Assembly: GCA_002482885.1 (NCBI GenBank)
Contig: DLGW01000005.1
Span: 128,533-192,532, forward strand
Reading direction: 5' to 3'
Source of the DNA: Flavobacteriaceae bacterium UBA7684
GTDB lineage: Bacteria; Bacteroidota; Bacteroidia; Flavobacteriales; Flavobacteriaceae
DNA: 64,000 nucleotides
Positions within the stretch are counted from its first letter, which is position 1. The number at the start of each line of letters is the position of its first letter. The translations under genes were made by a program, and so were the position numbers. Shown piece by piece: positions 17,677 to 25,870 of this stretch. Below the pieces are notes generated by a model, which saw only the letters and a program-made list of their open reading frames with translations, ran no database searches and was not told where the DNA came from.

Positions 17677-18459
17677 CTATAAAGTTAAAGTCGTAAATAA
17701 AGTGTTGTTCTTTTGAATCATTTGCGGATTTCCGATACATACTTTATGTACTTGATGTTGCAACGCGTGAAAACAATTTTTCATTTTTGGAATCATACCG
17801 TCGGCAATGATTTTTTCGTTCAAAAGGGTTTCGTAAGTGGCAGAATTAATATCAGTAATTACTGAATTTTCATCTTCAATACTGCGTAAAACACCTTGTT
17901 TTTCAAAGCAATAATATAATGAGGTTTCGTAAAACTGACTCATAGCAATCGCCACTTCCGAGGCTACGGTATCAGCATTCGTATTTAATAATTGTCCTTT
18001 TTTATCGTGGGTAATAGCACAAAAAACAGGAGTAATTCCGTTTTGTAACAATACATCAATAAAAGGAGCGTTCACTTGTTTTACATCGCCTACAAATCCG
18101 TAATCAATATCAACTACAGGTCTTTTTTCTGATAAGATGGTATTTCCATCAGCCCCCGAAAAACCTAACGCATTACAGTTGCGGGCTTGTAGTTGAGATA
18201 CAATTCTTTTGTTGATTAATCCGCCATACACCATAGTAATGATGTCAACGGTGTCTTTATCGGTGATGCGTCTGCCTTCAACCATTTGGGTAGGGATGCC
18301 TAATTTTTGAGACAATTTAGTAGCTTCTTTTCCACCACCATGTATCAATATTTTAGCACCTTCAATTTGTGCAAAATTGTCTAAGAATGATAATAAAGCC
18401 GTTTCGTTTTCAATAACGTTACCGCCAATTTTTACGATACTTAATTTTTTATTTCCCAT
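17677..18459 (-). CDS. argB: N-acylglutamate kinase
   Basis: ArgB phosphorylates the N-acylated glutamate, the second step of arginine synthesis. The 260-residue protein shows the amino-acid-kinase motifs LSIVKIGGNVIEN at the N-terminus, KILIHGGGKEATKLS, and GFSGADGNTILSEKR, and the C-terminal nucleotide-binding segment IADGMIPKMKNCFHAL. Its start overlaps the end of the transcarbamylase gene by 11 nt, implying translational coupling. No N-terminal extension for hexamer formation and arginine feedback is seen, so feedback control through that helix is unlikely; this last point is inference. Confidence 0.95.
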   Translation of the reverse strand: MGNKKLSIVKIGGNVIENETALLSFLDNFAQIEGAKILIHGGGKEATKLSQKLGIPTQMVEGRRITDKDTVDIITMVYGGLINKRIVSQLQARNCNALGFSGADGNTILSEKRPVVDIDYGFVGDVKQVNAPFIDVLLQNGITPVFCAITHDKKGQLLNTNADTVASEVAIAMSQFYETSLYYCFEKQGVLRSIEDENSVITDINSATYETLLNEKIIADGMIPKMKNCFHALQHQVHKVCIGNPQMIQKNNTLFTTLTL

Positions 18460-19399
18460 TTTCCAGAATTTTTTTCAAAACCACTTGTGCGGCATAGGTT
18501 CGGTTGTTGGCTTGGTTTATGACCACTGAGTTTTCATGATCTAACACTTCGTCATTAACTACTACATTTCTTCTAACTGGCAAGCAATGCATGAATTTAG
18601 CATTATTAGTCAAGGCCATTTTTTCGGCACTTACCGTCCAGTTGGGATCTTGATTCATGATTTTACCGTATTCTTTGTACGAGCTCCAGTTTTTAGCATA
18701 AATAAAATCAGCATTGGCAAAAGCTTCGTTTTGGTTGTGTGTGATTTTGGCGTTTTTAGTAATTTCTGGATTCAATTCGTAACCTTCGGGGTGTGTGATG
18801 ACAAAGTCTACATCCAAACGCAACATCATACTGGCAAAAGAATTCGGTACTGCATGAGGTAAAGCTCTCGGGTGTGGCGCCCAAGTCAATACCACTTTGG
18901 GTCTGGATTTTGTTTTAAATTCTTCAATAGTAATCGCGTCTGCCAAGGCTTGCATGGGATGAGCCGTAGCGCTTTCCATGTTTACAATAGGCACTGAAGC
19001 GTATTTTCTAAAACTATTTAAAACGTACTCTTCTTCGTCTTTTTCTTTGTCGGTTAAAGTAGGGAAAGCTCTAATGGCTATGATGTCGCAATACTGAGAA
19101 ACTACCGCAGCAGCTTCTTTAATATGCTCCGATGAAGAACCGTTCATAACCGCACCGTCTTCAAACTCAATCGTCCACGCTTCGCCTGTAAAATTGACAA
19201 TCATTACATTCATTCCCAACAAAGTAGCTGCTTTTTGAGTACTTAAACGGGTGCGCAAACTCGGGTTAAAGAACAACATACCTAATGTTTTTCTTTTGCC
19301 TAAGTTTTCAAACTGCCAAGGATCTTTTTTTAAAGCAATGGCTTCGGATATGGTTTGATTGATATCGGTAATATCATTTATATTCAGGTAATTCTTCAT
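18449..19399 (-). CDS. argF': N-acylornithine (succinyl/acetyl) carbamoyltransferase
   Basis: This 316-residue enzyme carbamoylates an N-acylated ornithine, the variant arginine route of Bacteroidota and Xanthomonas. The carbamoyl-phosphate site is FFNPSLRTRLSTQK; the C-terminal loop is HCLPVRRNVVV, with Val-Arg-Arg instead of the HCLPA of true ornithine transcarbamylases. The residue said to set substrate choice (Pro90 for succinylornithine in Bacteroides fragilis, Glu for acetylornithine in Xanthomonas) aligns here with serine in MNGSSSEHIKE. So the acyl group cannot be named from sequence alone. A -7-like element lies 45 nt upstream, giving the argF'-B-E-H set its own promoter candidate. 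Confidence 0.93.
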   Translation of the reverse strand: MKNYLNINDITDINQTISEAIALKKDPWQFENLGKRKTLGMLFFNPSLRTRLSTQKAATLLGMNVMIVNFTGEAWTIEFEDGAVMNGSSSEHIKEAAAVVSQYCDIIAIRAFPTLTDKEKDEEEYVLNSFRKYASVPIVNMESATAHPMQALADAITIEEFKTKSRPKVVLTWAPHPRALPHAVPNSFASMMLRLDVDFVITHPEGYELNPEITKNAKITHNQNEAFANADFIYAKNWSSYKEYGKIMNQDPNWTVSAEKMALTNNAKFMHCLPVRRNVVVNDEVLDHENSVVINQANNRTYAAQVVLKKILENGK

Positions 19400-19444
19400 T
19401 TAAGGTACAATTACGATTTAATTTTTACGAAATAAATAGATGCG

Positions 19445-19452
19445 CAAATGTA
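19445..19452 (-). promoter_or_regulatory. Putative -7 element for the argF'-argB-argE-argH operon
   Basis: On the minus strand the site reads TACATTTG, matching TAnnTTTG, 45 nt before the argF' start. It would let the downstream half of the arginine cluster be transcribed independently of the upstream half. Confidence 0.55.
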
Positions 19453-19521
19453 CATTTTTTTGCTAAAAACAGGGTGTTAAGTGAGTGAGGAATAATTGGA
19501 AATGTTTGATTAATCGTGAAT

Positions 19522-20694
19522 TTATTTCAAACTTGCCATTAAACTTCTTCGGTGGATTTCCGCTTTTAACACGGCAATTTCACGATTAATCATGTTGGCA
19601 GAACTGCTGTTTTCTTCGGCTCTGCGAATCAGGTAAGGGAGTGCATCTTTAGGTTTCCCGTAAGGCATGTATTTAGCAACATTATACAGCAAGTTGGCTA
19701 GGTTATTACTAATGTGGTCGCTCATGCCATAAAGTTGTGAAAACCAAATGTGTGAATGGTTGTTTTTGATGCCTAATTCTTTCATTAGGTTGATTGTAAA
19801 GGAGCAACTTTCTTCGTTATGCGAGGCAATACAAATAGAGACTTGTTGGATTTCGTTTAAACAAATGGCAATGGCTTTGTGGTAACTGTCATCGGTATTT
19901 TCTTTACTGATGTGTATCGGAGAAACGATGTTTAAGGCTTTAGCGCGAAGGTTTTCTTTTTCTAGATAAGCTCCTCGAACTAATTTAGCTCCCACAATAA
20001 AACCTTGTTGTTTGGCTTTATCTATTAAGTTTTCTAAGTAGGCTAGTCGGTCGGTTCTATACAATTGAATGCTGTTGTAAATTAAAGCTTTAGTTTTGTT
20101 GAATTGTTGCATTTGGTTTTCTATTAATTGGTCTATAATGCCTTGAATCCAAGATTCTTCGGCATCCCAATAAATGCTTAATTCATAACCTGAGGCTCTT
20201 TCGCAAATTTGTTGAATGCGATTTTTTAAACGTTCAAAAGCTTGCTCTTCGTTAGGGGTTAGCACTTCTTTATTTTGAATTTTTTCTAGAATTTTAGCAT
20301 CTCCTAAGCCTGTTACTTTGCATGAAATTATTTTTACACGTAAGTGTTCATGAGCAAATTCTATGGATTCTAATATTTTTTTTAAGGTGTATTCAAATTC
20401 TGCTTCTGTTTTTTTGAGTTCTACGCCGTAATGTAATATGGTAAATACGTGCCTTTTGGCGGTATTTCTAATATTTTGAATGGTATCGTCTAGTTTTTTG
20501 CCTCCAAAAAACTGATTGTATAAAGGGGATAAAATAAAGTTGAAAGACAAATGAATTTTGCCGAAAAATTGTATAGTAGGCACAATTACTTTTTGTAATC
20601 GGCGAGAACTTAATAACAAAAACAACCAATAAGCTTTTAAAACCTGCCTATTGGATAAATGTTGAAATGCTATTTTTGTGTCGTTAAAAATCAT
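19522..20694 (-). CDS. Proline dehydrogenase
   Basis: This FAD enzyme oxidises proline to pyrroline-5-carboxylate, feeding glutamate. The 390-residue protein carries KVTGLGD, WDAEESWIQ, AKLVRGAYLEKE and the C-terminal YMPYGKPKDALPYLIRRAEENSS pattern typical of monofunctional bacterial PRODH domains with a flavin-binding TIM barrel. The residue before DAEES is Trp rather than the more usual Ile/Val. The gene begins inside the stop of the symporter gene (ATGA overlap of 4 nt), so both are probably translated together. It sits inside the split arginine cluster; the link to arginine/proline/glutamate exchange is plausible but unproven. Confidence 0.93.
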   Translation of the reverse strand: MIFNDTKIAFQHLSNRQVLKAYWLFLLLSSRRLQKVIVPTIQFFGKIHLSFNFILSPLYNQFFGGKKLDDTIQNIRNTAKRHVFTILHYGVELKKTEAEFEYTLKKILESIEFAHEHLRVKIISCKVTGLGDAKILEKIQNKEVLTPNEEQAFERLKNRIQQICERASGYELSIYWDAEESWIQGIIDQLIENQMQQFNKTKALIYNSIQLYRTDRLAYLENLIDKAKQQGFIVGAKLVRGAYLEKENLRAKALNIVSPIHISKENTDDSYHKAIAICLNEIQQVSICIASHNEESCSFTINLMKELGIKNNHSHIWFSQLYGMSDHISNNLANLLYNVAKYMPYGKPKDALPYLIRRAEENSSSANMINREIAVLKAEIHRRSLMASLK

Positions 20695-21965
20695 GGTAGG
20701 GGAGTTTTGTTTTTAGTTTGTATGTGTTGGTCAACTACGCATGCTACAGCGGCGTCTCCAGTTATATTAATTGTGGTTCGGAACATGTCTAAGGGGCGGT
20801 CAACGGCAAAAATCAGCGCTAATCCAGCTTCGGGAATTCCAGCCTGTGCCAAAACAATGACCAACATCACCATGCCTGCTCCAGGAACAGCCGCACTACC
20901 AATAGAGGCTAAAGTAGCAGTGGCAATTATACCTAATTGAATGCTTAGGCTTAAATCCATACCAAAAGCTTGGGCAATAAATAGGGCCGCTACCGCTTGG
21001 TATAAACTGGTACCATCCATGTTTACGGTGGCACCAATGGGTAACACAAATCCAGCAACTTCTTTAGATACTTTTAAGTTTTCTTCTACACATTCCATAG
21101 TCACAGGTAAAGTTGCGGCACTGGAACTGGTGGTAAAGGCAAACAATTGAGCGGGTAATATGCCTTTGTAAAAATCAACGGGCGAAGTGTTCGAAAATAC
21201 TTTTATAATAACGCCATAAACTAATAACATTAAAAATAATCCTAAAATTACAGTTAGGCTATAAATTCCTAAGGCAGTTAACAAATCACTGTTGGGTGCT
21301 TCGGCAACTAAACTGGCGACTAAAGCCATTACACCCCAAGGAGCAACCATCATAATTAAATCAATCATCTTTAAAATGATGTCGTTTAATCCGTCAAAAA
21401 AGGATTTTACGGTTTTGGTTTTTTCTTCGGGTAATAAAATGAGTGCGATTCCAAAAAATAAGGCAAAAAAGATGACTTGTAACATGTTGCCGTTGTCGGA
21501 TGCGGCGGCAAATAAATTGGTGGGAACAATATCTATTAAAGATTGTAAAGGGCCTGTGGTTTGTTGCTGTTGTGCCAATTCAATTTTGGATTGGACTTCG
21601 CCTGAAAAACTTTGTAATAATTCCATTCGGGTAGATTCCGAAATAAAATTTCCAGGTTGAATCACATTAGCAATGACTAATCCAATACTAACTGCTAGTA
21701 CGGTGGTGATTAAATAGAGTCCAATGGTAATGCCTCCCATTTTAGATAGGCTGGACGTGTCTTTTAAATCAGAAACCCCTTTGATTAAAGAAGCTAAAAT
21801 TAAAGGAACGGCGATTAGTTTTAGGGTATTGATAAAAATAGTTCCCCAAGGTTTTATCCAATCGGCAATAAAAGCGCCACCCCATTCAAAAGAGGTTAAT
21901 CCTAAAGCCAATAAGGCTCCGGCGACCATGCCAATAATGATTTTCCAATGTAAGGCTATCTTCAT
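20691..21965 (-). CDS. Dicarboxylate/amino acid:cation symporter (DAACS family)
   Basis: The 424-residue inner-membrane protein belongs to the glutamate/aspartate/dicarboxylate symporter family. About eight hydrophobic helices are visible. The re-entrant hairpin 1 has the serine-rich AFTTSSSAATLPVTME and helix 7 has NMDGTSLYQAVAA, the sodium and substrate site. Helix 8 (DRPLDMFRTTINITGDA) includes the substrate-binding Asp and Asn. It overlaps proline dehydrogenase by 4 nt. The exact substrate (glutamate, aspartate, succinate) cannot be fixed from sequence. The aroC terminator lies just upstream, so a separate promoter is expected; none was clear to me. Confidence 0.94.
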   Translation of the reverse strand: MKIALHWKIIIGMVAGALLALGLTSFEWGGAFIADWIKPWGTIFINTLKLIAVPLILASLIKGVSDLKDTSSLSKMGGITIGLYLITTVLAVSIGLVIANVIQPGNFISESTRMELLQSFSGEVQSKIELAQQQQTTGPLQSLIDIVPTNLFAAASDNGNMLQVIFFALFFGIALILLPEEKTKTVKSFFDGLNDIILKMIDLIMMVAPWGVMALVASLVAEAPNSDLLTALGIYSLTVILGLFLMLLVYGVIIKVFSNTSPVDFYKGILPAQLFAFTTSSSAATLPVTMECVEENLKVSKEVAGFVLPIGATVNMDGTSLYQAVAALFIAQAFGMDLSLSIQLGIIATATLASIGSAAVPGAGMVMLVIVLAQAGIPEAGLALIFAVDRPLDMFRTTINITGDAAVACVVDQHIQTKNKTPLP

Positions 21966-21980
21966 TCTATAAAAATAAAA

Positions 21981-22003
21981 AAAGCGGTATTATTTACCGC
22001 TTT
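21981..22003 (-). terminator. Terminator overlapping the end of aroC
   Basis: On the minus strand AAAGCGGTA and TACCGCTTT form a 9-bp stem around a short A/T loop and are followed by a T-tract. The upstream arm is made from the last sense codons and the stop of aroC. Confidence 0.8.
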
Positions 22004-23051
22004 GTTGTATCAAATAATAATCTGCTATCACCAGAGCCGCCATGGCTTCTACGATAGGCACTGCTCTAGGAACAACACATGGGTCATGACGTCCTTTGCC
22101 AACCATTTCTACAAAGTTTCCTTCGCGGTCAATGGTTTCTTGTGCTTGCATGATGGTGGCTACGGGTTTAAAAGCTACGTTAAAATAAATGTCCATTCCG
22201 TTGCTGATTCCTCCTTGGACTCCACCAGATAAGTTGGTTTTAGTAGTTCCGTCTGCATTATACAAATCGTTGTGTTGACTGCCTTTCATTTTACAACCAT
22301 CAAAACCACTACCATATTCAAAGCCTTTTACGGCATTAATGGATAACATGGCTTTACCTAATTCCGCATGTAACTTATCAAAAACAGGTTCGCCTAATCC
22401 TACGGGTACATTTTGAATCACACAAGTAACTACACCACCAACGGTGTCCCCTTGTTTACGGATTTCTTTAATGTATTCTTCCATTTCTGCTGCTTTTTCC
22501 ATATCTGGGCAACGTACTGGATTTTTTTCAATGTTTGAAAAATCTAAATCTTGATAAGGTTTGTCTAAAGCAATGTGTCCTACTGCCGAAACATAAGCGT
22601 AGAATTTTACTTGTGGCAACATCATTTTCGCAATTGCACCACCCACTACTCGGCTAGCAGTTTCGCGGGCAGAACTACGTCCGCCACCACGGTAATCTCT
22701 TACCCCGTATTTTTGTTCGTATACCCAATCGGCATGGCTGGGTCGGAAAGAATCTTTAATGTGCGAATAATCATGTGATTTTTGGTTGGTGTTCGGAATG
22801 ATAAAACCAATAGGAGTTCCTGTAGTTTTACCTTCGAAAATACCCGATAAAAACTGAACTTCATCTGGTTCTTTACGTTGTGTAACAATAGCCGATTGCC
22901 CAGGTTTTCTGCGCGATAATTCACTTTGAATAAAATCAAAATCCATCGAAATACCCGCCGGACAACCATCAATTACACCTCCTAAAGCTTCGCCATGCGA
23001 TTCTCCGAAAGTACTTATGCTAAACAAATTTCCAAACTTATTACCTGCCAT
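21990..23051 (-). CDS. aroC: Chorismate synthase
   Basis: AroC converts EPSP to chorismate, using reduced FMN as a cofactor, at the end of the shikimate route. The 353-residue protein begins MAGNKFGNLFSISTFGESHG, the classic N-terminus, with His in the GESHG motif. Other signatures are RPSHADWVYEQKYGVRDYRG, GGRSSARETASRVVGGAIA, and GFEYGSGF; RHDPCVVPRAVPIVEAM is near the end. I set the start at the ATG at 23051; a TTG 18 nt upstream is in frame but is part of a promoter-like element. The gene is single, with a terminator at its end. Confidence 0.96.
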   Translation of the reverse strand: MAGNKFGNLFSISTFGESHGEALGGVIDGCPAGISMDFDFIQSELSRRKPGQSAIVTQRKEPDEVQFLSGIFEGKTTGTPIGFIIPNTNQKSHDYSHIKDSFRPSHADWVYEQKYGVRDYRGGGRSSARETASRVVGGAIAKMMLPQVKFYAYVSAVGHIALDKPYQDLDFSNIEKNPVRCPDMEKAAEMEEYIKEIRKQGDTVGGVVTCVIQNVPVGLGEPVFDKLHAELGKAMLSINAVKGFEYGSGFDGCKMKGSQHNDLYNADGTTKTNLSGGVQGGISNGMDIYFNVAFKPVATIMQAQETIDREGNFVEMVGKGRHDPCVVPRAVPIVEAMAALVIADYYLIQQSGK

Positions 23052-23066
23052 TACATCAATTTTTGA

Positions 23067-23074
23067 CAAATGTA
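23067..23074 (-). promoter_or_regulatory. Putative -7 element for aroC
   Basis: On the minus strand the site reads TACATTTG, an exact TAnnTTTG match ending 15 nt before the aroC ATG. Its final TTG is the in-frame codon that could be mistaken for a longer start. Confidence 0.55.
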
Positions 23075-23158
23075 AGAATTATGGGGTAAAGAATCTATTA
23101 TAATTTTCAATCAGCATCACGAAAAAGCACCGTGTTTTTATGATTTAAATAAGAAGCT

Positions 23159-23241
23159 AAATCCCGCTTTCCGTTATATCTTTTGCAAACTCGCAAAAGC
23201 GAAGCTCACGGGCAAAAGGATGCCGCTACTATCGGGGCTAA
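23159..23241 (-). repeat. Structured interspersed repeat, copy B
   Basis: Read on the minus strand the element begins AGCCCCGATAGTAGCGGCAT, continues with CCTTTTGC, has a central inverted region built on GCAAAAG/CTTTTGC, and ends AAAAGATATAACGGAAAGC. Copy A at 25871-25953, in the opposite orientation, shares both conserved boxes but has a different central hairpin. The element is non-coding. The word GTTGAATCGTGGATT follows at 23246-23260. Confidence 0.8.
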
Positions 23242-23314
23242 AAACGTTGAATCGTGGATTTGGTTAATTGTTAAATTGGGTTTTGAATTATTAAAAGCAC
23301 TCTTTTATTGCTAT

Positions 23315-23996
23315 TTACTTCAATTTCCCAACTGTTTTGTTATTCAGCAACGATTTCATTTGTGTTATAGCGATAATATTTTGTTTTTCTAATCGTTCTG
23401 CTTGTTCCATTTTTTGATGAATTAACATAGCGTTGATGCTTTCTATGTTAGATAAAATCACCAATTGCTCAATAGTCGCATCGTCTCTCATATTGCCTTT
23501 ACTTTCGGGGTTTTCATCTCGCCATTCTTTGGCGGTTTTTCCAAAAAGGGCAACATTTAGCAAATCGGCTTCATTGGCATAAATGTGATTTTTTTGAGCT
23601 GTTGTAATATTTTTTGGGATTAGATTACCCTTGATAGCATCGGTATGAATATGATAATTGACTTTGGCTAACGTACGTTGAAAATTCCATTGTAATTTTA
23701 ACCTCTCGCTTTCATCGTCTTTGAGGCGTTGGTATTCTTTAATTAATAGTAATTGAAATTTTGGACTAATCCACATTCCAAACTGGAAAGCGATGTCTTT
23801 GTGTGCATATGTCCCGCCATATCTGCCTGCTTTTGCAGAAATTCCAATGGCTCCTGTTGCATCAATCCAATTTTTAACAGATAATACAAAATTATTACTG
23901 CCTGCATTATTTTTAATTGTACCGAAATCGGTATAATTAAAATTTGGATTGTAAAGAGCTTCCCACTCTCCTAAATATATTTATATTTTTTGCCAT
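23315..23996 (-). pseudogene. KilA-N domain protein, truncated and frameshifted
   Basis: The open frame from 23776 to 23315 encodes 153 residues starting MWISPKFQLLLIKEYQRLKD, but the same frame remains clearly coding upstream: GEWEALYNPNFNYTDFGTIK and then NWIDATGAIGISAKAGRYGG. This is the KilA-N DNA-binding domain seen in many Bacteroidota. An ATG at 23996 (MAKNINIF) is one nucleotide out of frame with this stretch. The usual N-terminal about 50 residues are missing, so the gene has suffered an internal deletion plus a frameshift. KilA-N proteins are often mobile-DNA linked. The remnant lies immediately inside repeat copy B. A translated C-terminal piece cannot be excluded. Confidence 0.75.
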
Positions 23997-24349
23997 TTTA
24001 ACTTTTATTAGTCTTGATTTATGGATAGGTTGTTTTACTTATTCTTCAAAAAAATAAGATTTAATTTTTTGAATTTAGCAACCAAAATTAACTTATTTGG
24101 TTAAACAGTAAAAGAAATGTTGAATCGTGAATGCGTTGAATCGGATTTTTAATTTGGAAATATGAGAATTTGAAAATTTGGAAATGGTTTTTATAAATAA
24201 GCTAAAATTTAAACTCAACTCTTTCTCTTTTTTTAGAGAAAAACTTTATATTCGGGAATGGGAAAAACGTGATTGTTGTTATGATTATCTAGCTTATTAT
24301 GACAGAAAAGTGTCACTGTGTGCTTGTTAATAAATTGAGCTTAAACTGA
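23997..24349. other. Gene-free AT-rich spacer with short word repeats
   Basis: No gene was found here. GTTGAATCGTGAATGCGTTG at 24119-24138 repeats the word found next to copies A and B. AATTTGGAAATATGAGAATT and further TTTGAAAATTTGGAAATGG at about 24151-24187 form a degenerate tandem. No convincing promoter for the gene at 24350 was seen. Confidence 0.6.
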
Positions 24350-24931
24350 ATGGATACAAAAGATTATTTTATTGTTGGTTTGGGAGTTATAGGTTGGATT
24401 TGGGGAATTATCCAATTTAGGCTTAACAGAAAATACCAAAAAGCAGACAAAGCGATTGAAAAAAGGTTTGAGGTTTATTCAAACTTTATGAATCAAATGG
24501 ACGAAATGAGTATGAATATGAGAAAGAACCCAAATGCAACTTATGGAATCCCTACTGAATTTATAGCTGAAATACTAACTGGAGAAGAAGACCGAATTAA
24601 TAACGCATTACTAAAGTTCAATGAAAATCTTTTAGAAACAACAAGAAACTCTTTGCAACCAATTATGATTGTAAATTCCGAACTAAATAAACTAAAACTA
24701 GTTGCAAGCGAAAAATTATTGCCGAAAATTACTGAATACAAAACTTTGGTAAACGACTTTACGAATGAATTCCAATCTGTTTTAAATAACTTATCGACAA
24801 AAAATGATTTAGAATATAATGCAAAACAGTTGCTAAGTATCGGACACGAAGAAAGAGAAAAAAGAATGGGTGAACTTTGGCAAGAAATTGAAACTCTAAT
24901 GAGAGATGAAATCGACTATTACAAGAAATAA
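24350..24931 (+). CDS. Unrecognised single-helix membrane protein
   Basis: I do not recognise this 193-residue protein. Residues about 5-23 (DYFIVGLGVIGWIWGIIQF) form one likely membrane helix, followed by a positively charged stop-transfer segment (RLNRKYQKADK), so the rest would lie in the cytoplasm. The remainder is charged, rich in Glu, Lys, Asn and Leu, and probably all helical, with coiled-coil-like stretches. No catalytic motif is visible. It stands alone between a decayed KilA-N gene and a toxin-antitoxin-like pair inside the repeat-bracketed cassette. An accessory or defence role is possible but unsupported. Confidence 0.65.
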   Translation: MDTKDYFIVGLGVIGWIWGIIQFRLNRKYQKADKAIEKRFEVYSNFMNQMDEMSMNMRKNPNATYGIPTEFIAEILTGEEDRINNALLKFNENLLETTRNSLQPIMIVNSELNKLKLVASEKLLPKITEYKTLVNDFTNEFQSVLNNLSTKNDLEYNAKQLLSIGHEEREKRMGELWQEIETLMRDEIDYYKK

Positions 24932-24943
24932 AAACCCGATAAA

Positions 24944-24980
24944 GCGGATTTGTACTTTAAATCTGCGATATTTGATTTTT
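24944..24980 (+). terminator. Weak terminator-like hairpin
   Basis: GCGGATTT and AAATCTGC pair over 8 bp with one G-U pair and a 7-nt loop, followed by a T-rich run. It lies between the membrane-protein gene and the small protein at 25062. Confidence 0.4.
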
Positions 24981-25013
24981 TAAAATTTTACTACAGCGAA
25001 TTACAAAAATTAA

Positions 25014-25021
25014 TACTTTTG
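25014..25021 (+). promoter_or_regulatory. Putative -7 element for the small protein/GNAT pair
   Basis: TACTTTTG matches TAnnTTTG, 40 nt before the ATG at 25062. No proper -33 element was seen. Confidence 0.5.
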
Positions 25022-25061
25022 CAATACCAACGTCAATAAAAAACAATTATAAATTCAAGTT

Positions 25062-25217
25062 ATGGCTATTGCAATTAAATCCATTCCTGTTCTTAAAAAC
25101 GAAGCTGCTAAAGCTTTTTTAGATAAAGTTTCTGGTAGTACTGCAAAAAAATCTTCTGTAGATTTTTCCAAGCAGGCGGATGTTGCCTCTAAAATTTTAG
25201 CTAAAGCCAAATTGTAA
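25062..25217 (+). CDS. 51-residue protein, candidate antitoxin for the GNAT gene
   Basis: This short frame encodes 51 residues, starting MAIAIKSIPVLKNEAAKAFL and ending KILAKAKL. It is rich in Lys, Ala and Ser and lacks any enzyme motif. Its ATG is 40 nt after a -7-like element and its stop is 7 nt before the only workable start of the acetyltransferase downstream, so the two form an operon. A small basic protein directly ahead of a GNAT enzyme is the usual layout of GNAT-toxin systems (TacAT/AtaRT type), but those antitoxins are about 80-95 residues with a ribbon-helix-helix domain, and I cannot find that fold here. Function inferred from context only. Confidence 0.7.
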   Translation: MAIAIKSIPVLKNEAAKAFLDKVSGSTAKKSSVDFSKQADVASKILAKAKL

Positions 25218-25224
25218 TTCTGTT

Positions 25225-25830
25225 TTGGGTTTTCTTTTGGACAAGTGTACACTTCGGTTGTACAATGAATCTCTAATTTCTTATTGCGAACCATTTGATT
25301 GCGGTAATGTCGACTTAAATGAATTTTTTCAAAAAGACGCTATTAACTATCAATCTGAATTACTAGGAAAAACATATTGTTTTACTTTAGATGAAAATCC
25401 TAAGAAAATAGTTTGTGCTTTTACTATTTCAAACGACAGCATTAAAACCACTTTTTTACCCAATTCAAGAAAACAAAAAGTGATTAAAGAAATTCCACGT
25501 GAAAAACACATGAAGTCATATCCTGCTGTTTTAATTGGAAGATTAGGAATTAATGCCGACTATCGGAAAATTAAAGGAGAATCTGAAAGAACAGGCAAAC
25601 AACTAATGGATTTTATAAAATCTTGGTTTATTGACGGTGCTAATAAAACTGGATGTCGTTTTATAGTTGTGGATTCTTATAACAAATCAAAACCTATAAA
25701 ATATTATTCAGACAATGGTTTTCAAATGCTTTTTAGTACTGAATTACAGGAAAAAGAGTTTACTAACATGGATTCCGAAAAAACACTTCAAACACGATTA
25801 ATGTATTTTGATTTAATCGTTTTAAAATAA
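25225..25830 (+). CDS. GNAT-family acetyltransferase, candidate toxin
   Basis: The protein has a GNAT fold with acetyl-CoA-binding features: AVLIGRLGINADYR as strand 4 and beta-bulge, ERTGKQLMDFIKSW as the pyrophosphate loop and helix, then RFIVVDSYN and PIKYYSDNGFQML, matching the KYY..NGF pattern of TacT/AtaT-like tRNA acetyltransferase toxins. There is no ATG before the middle of the domain; the only starts giving a full fold are TTG at 25225 (201 residues) or TTG at 25240. The N-terminal SYCEPFDCGNVDLNEFFQ segment is also seen in that toxin group. Cytoplasmic. Target (charged tRNA) is inference from family. Confidence 0.82.
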   Translation: MGFLLDKCTLRLYNESLISYCEPFDCGNVDLNEFFQKDAINYQSELLGKTYCFTLDENPKKIVCAFTISNDSIKTTFLPNSRKQKVIKEIPREKHMKSYPAVLIGRLGINADYRKIKGESERTGKQLMDFIKSWFIDGANKTGCRFIVVDSYNKSKPIKYYSDNGFQMLFSTELQEKEFTNMDSEKTLQTRLMYFDLIVLK

Positions 25831-25870
25831 GAATCCGATTAAACGAATAAACTTTCGACGATTCAACAAC

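Noticed and set aside
23052..23069. In-frame TTG upstream of aroC as start
   Set aside because: It lies within the TACATTTG promoter-like element, and the family N-terminus MAGNKFGNLF begins at the ATG at 23051.
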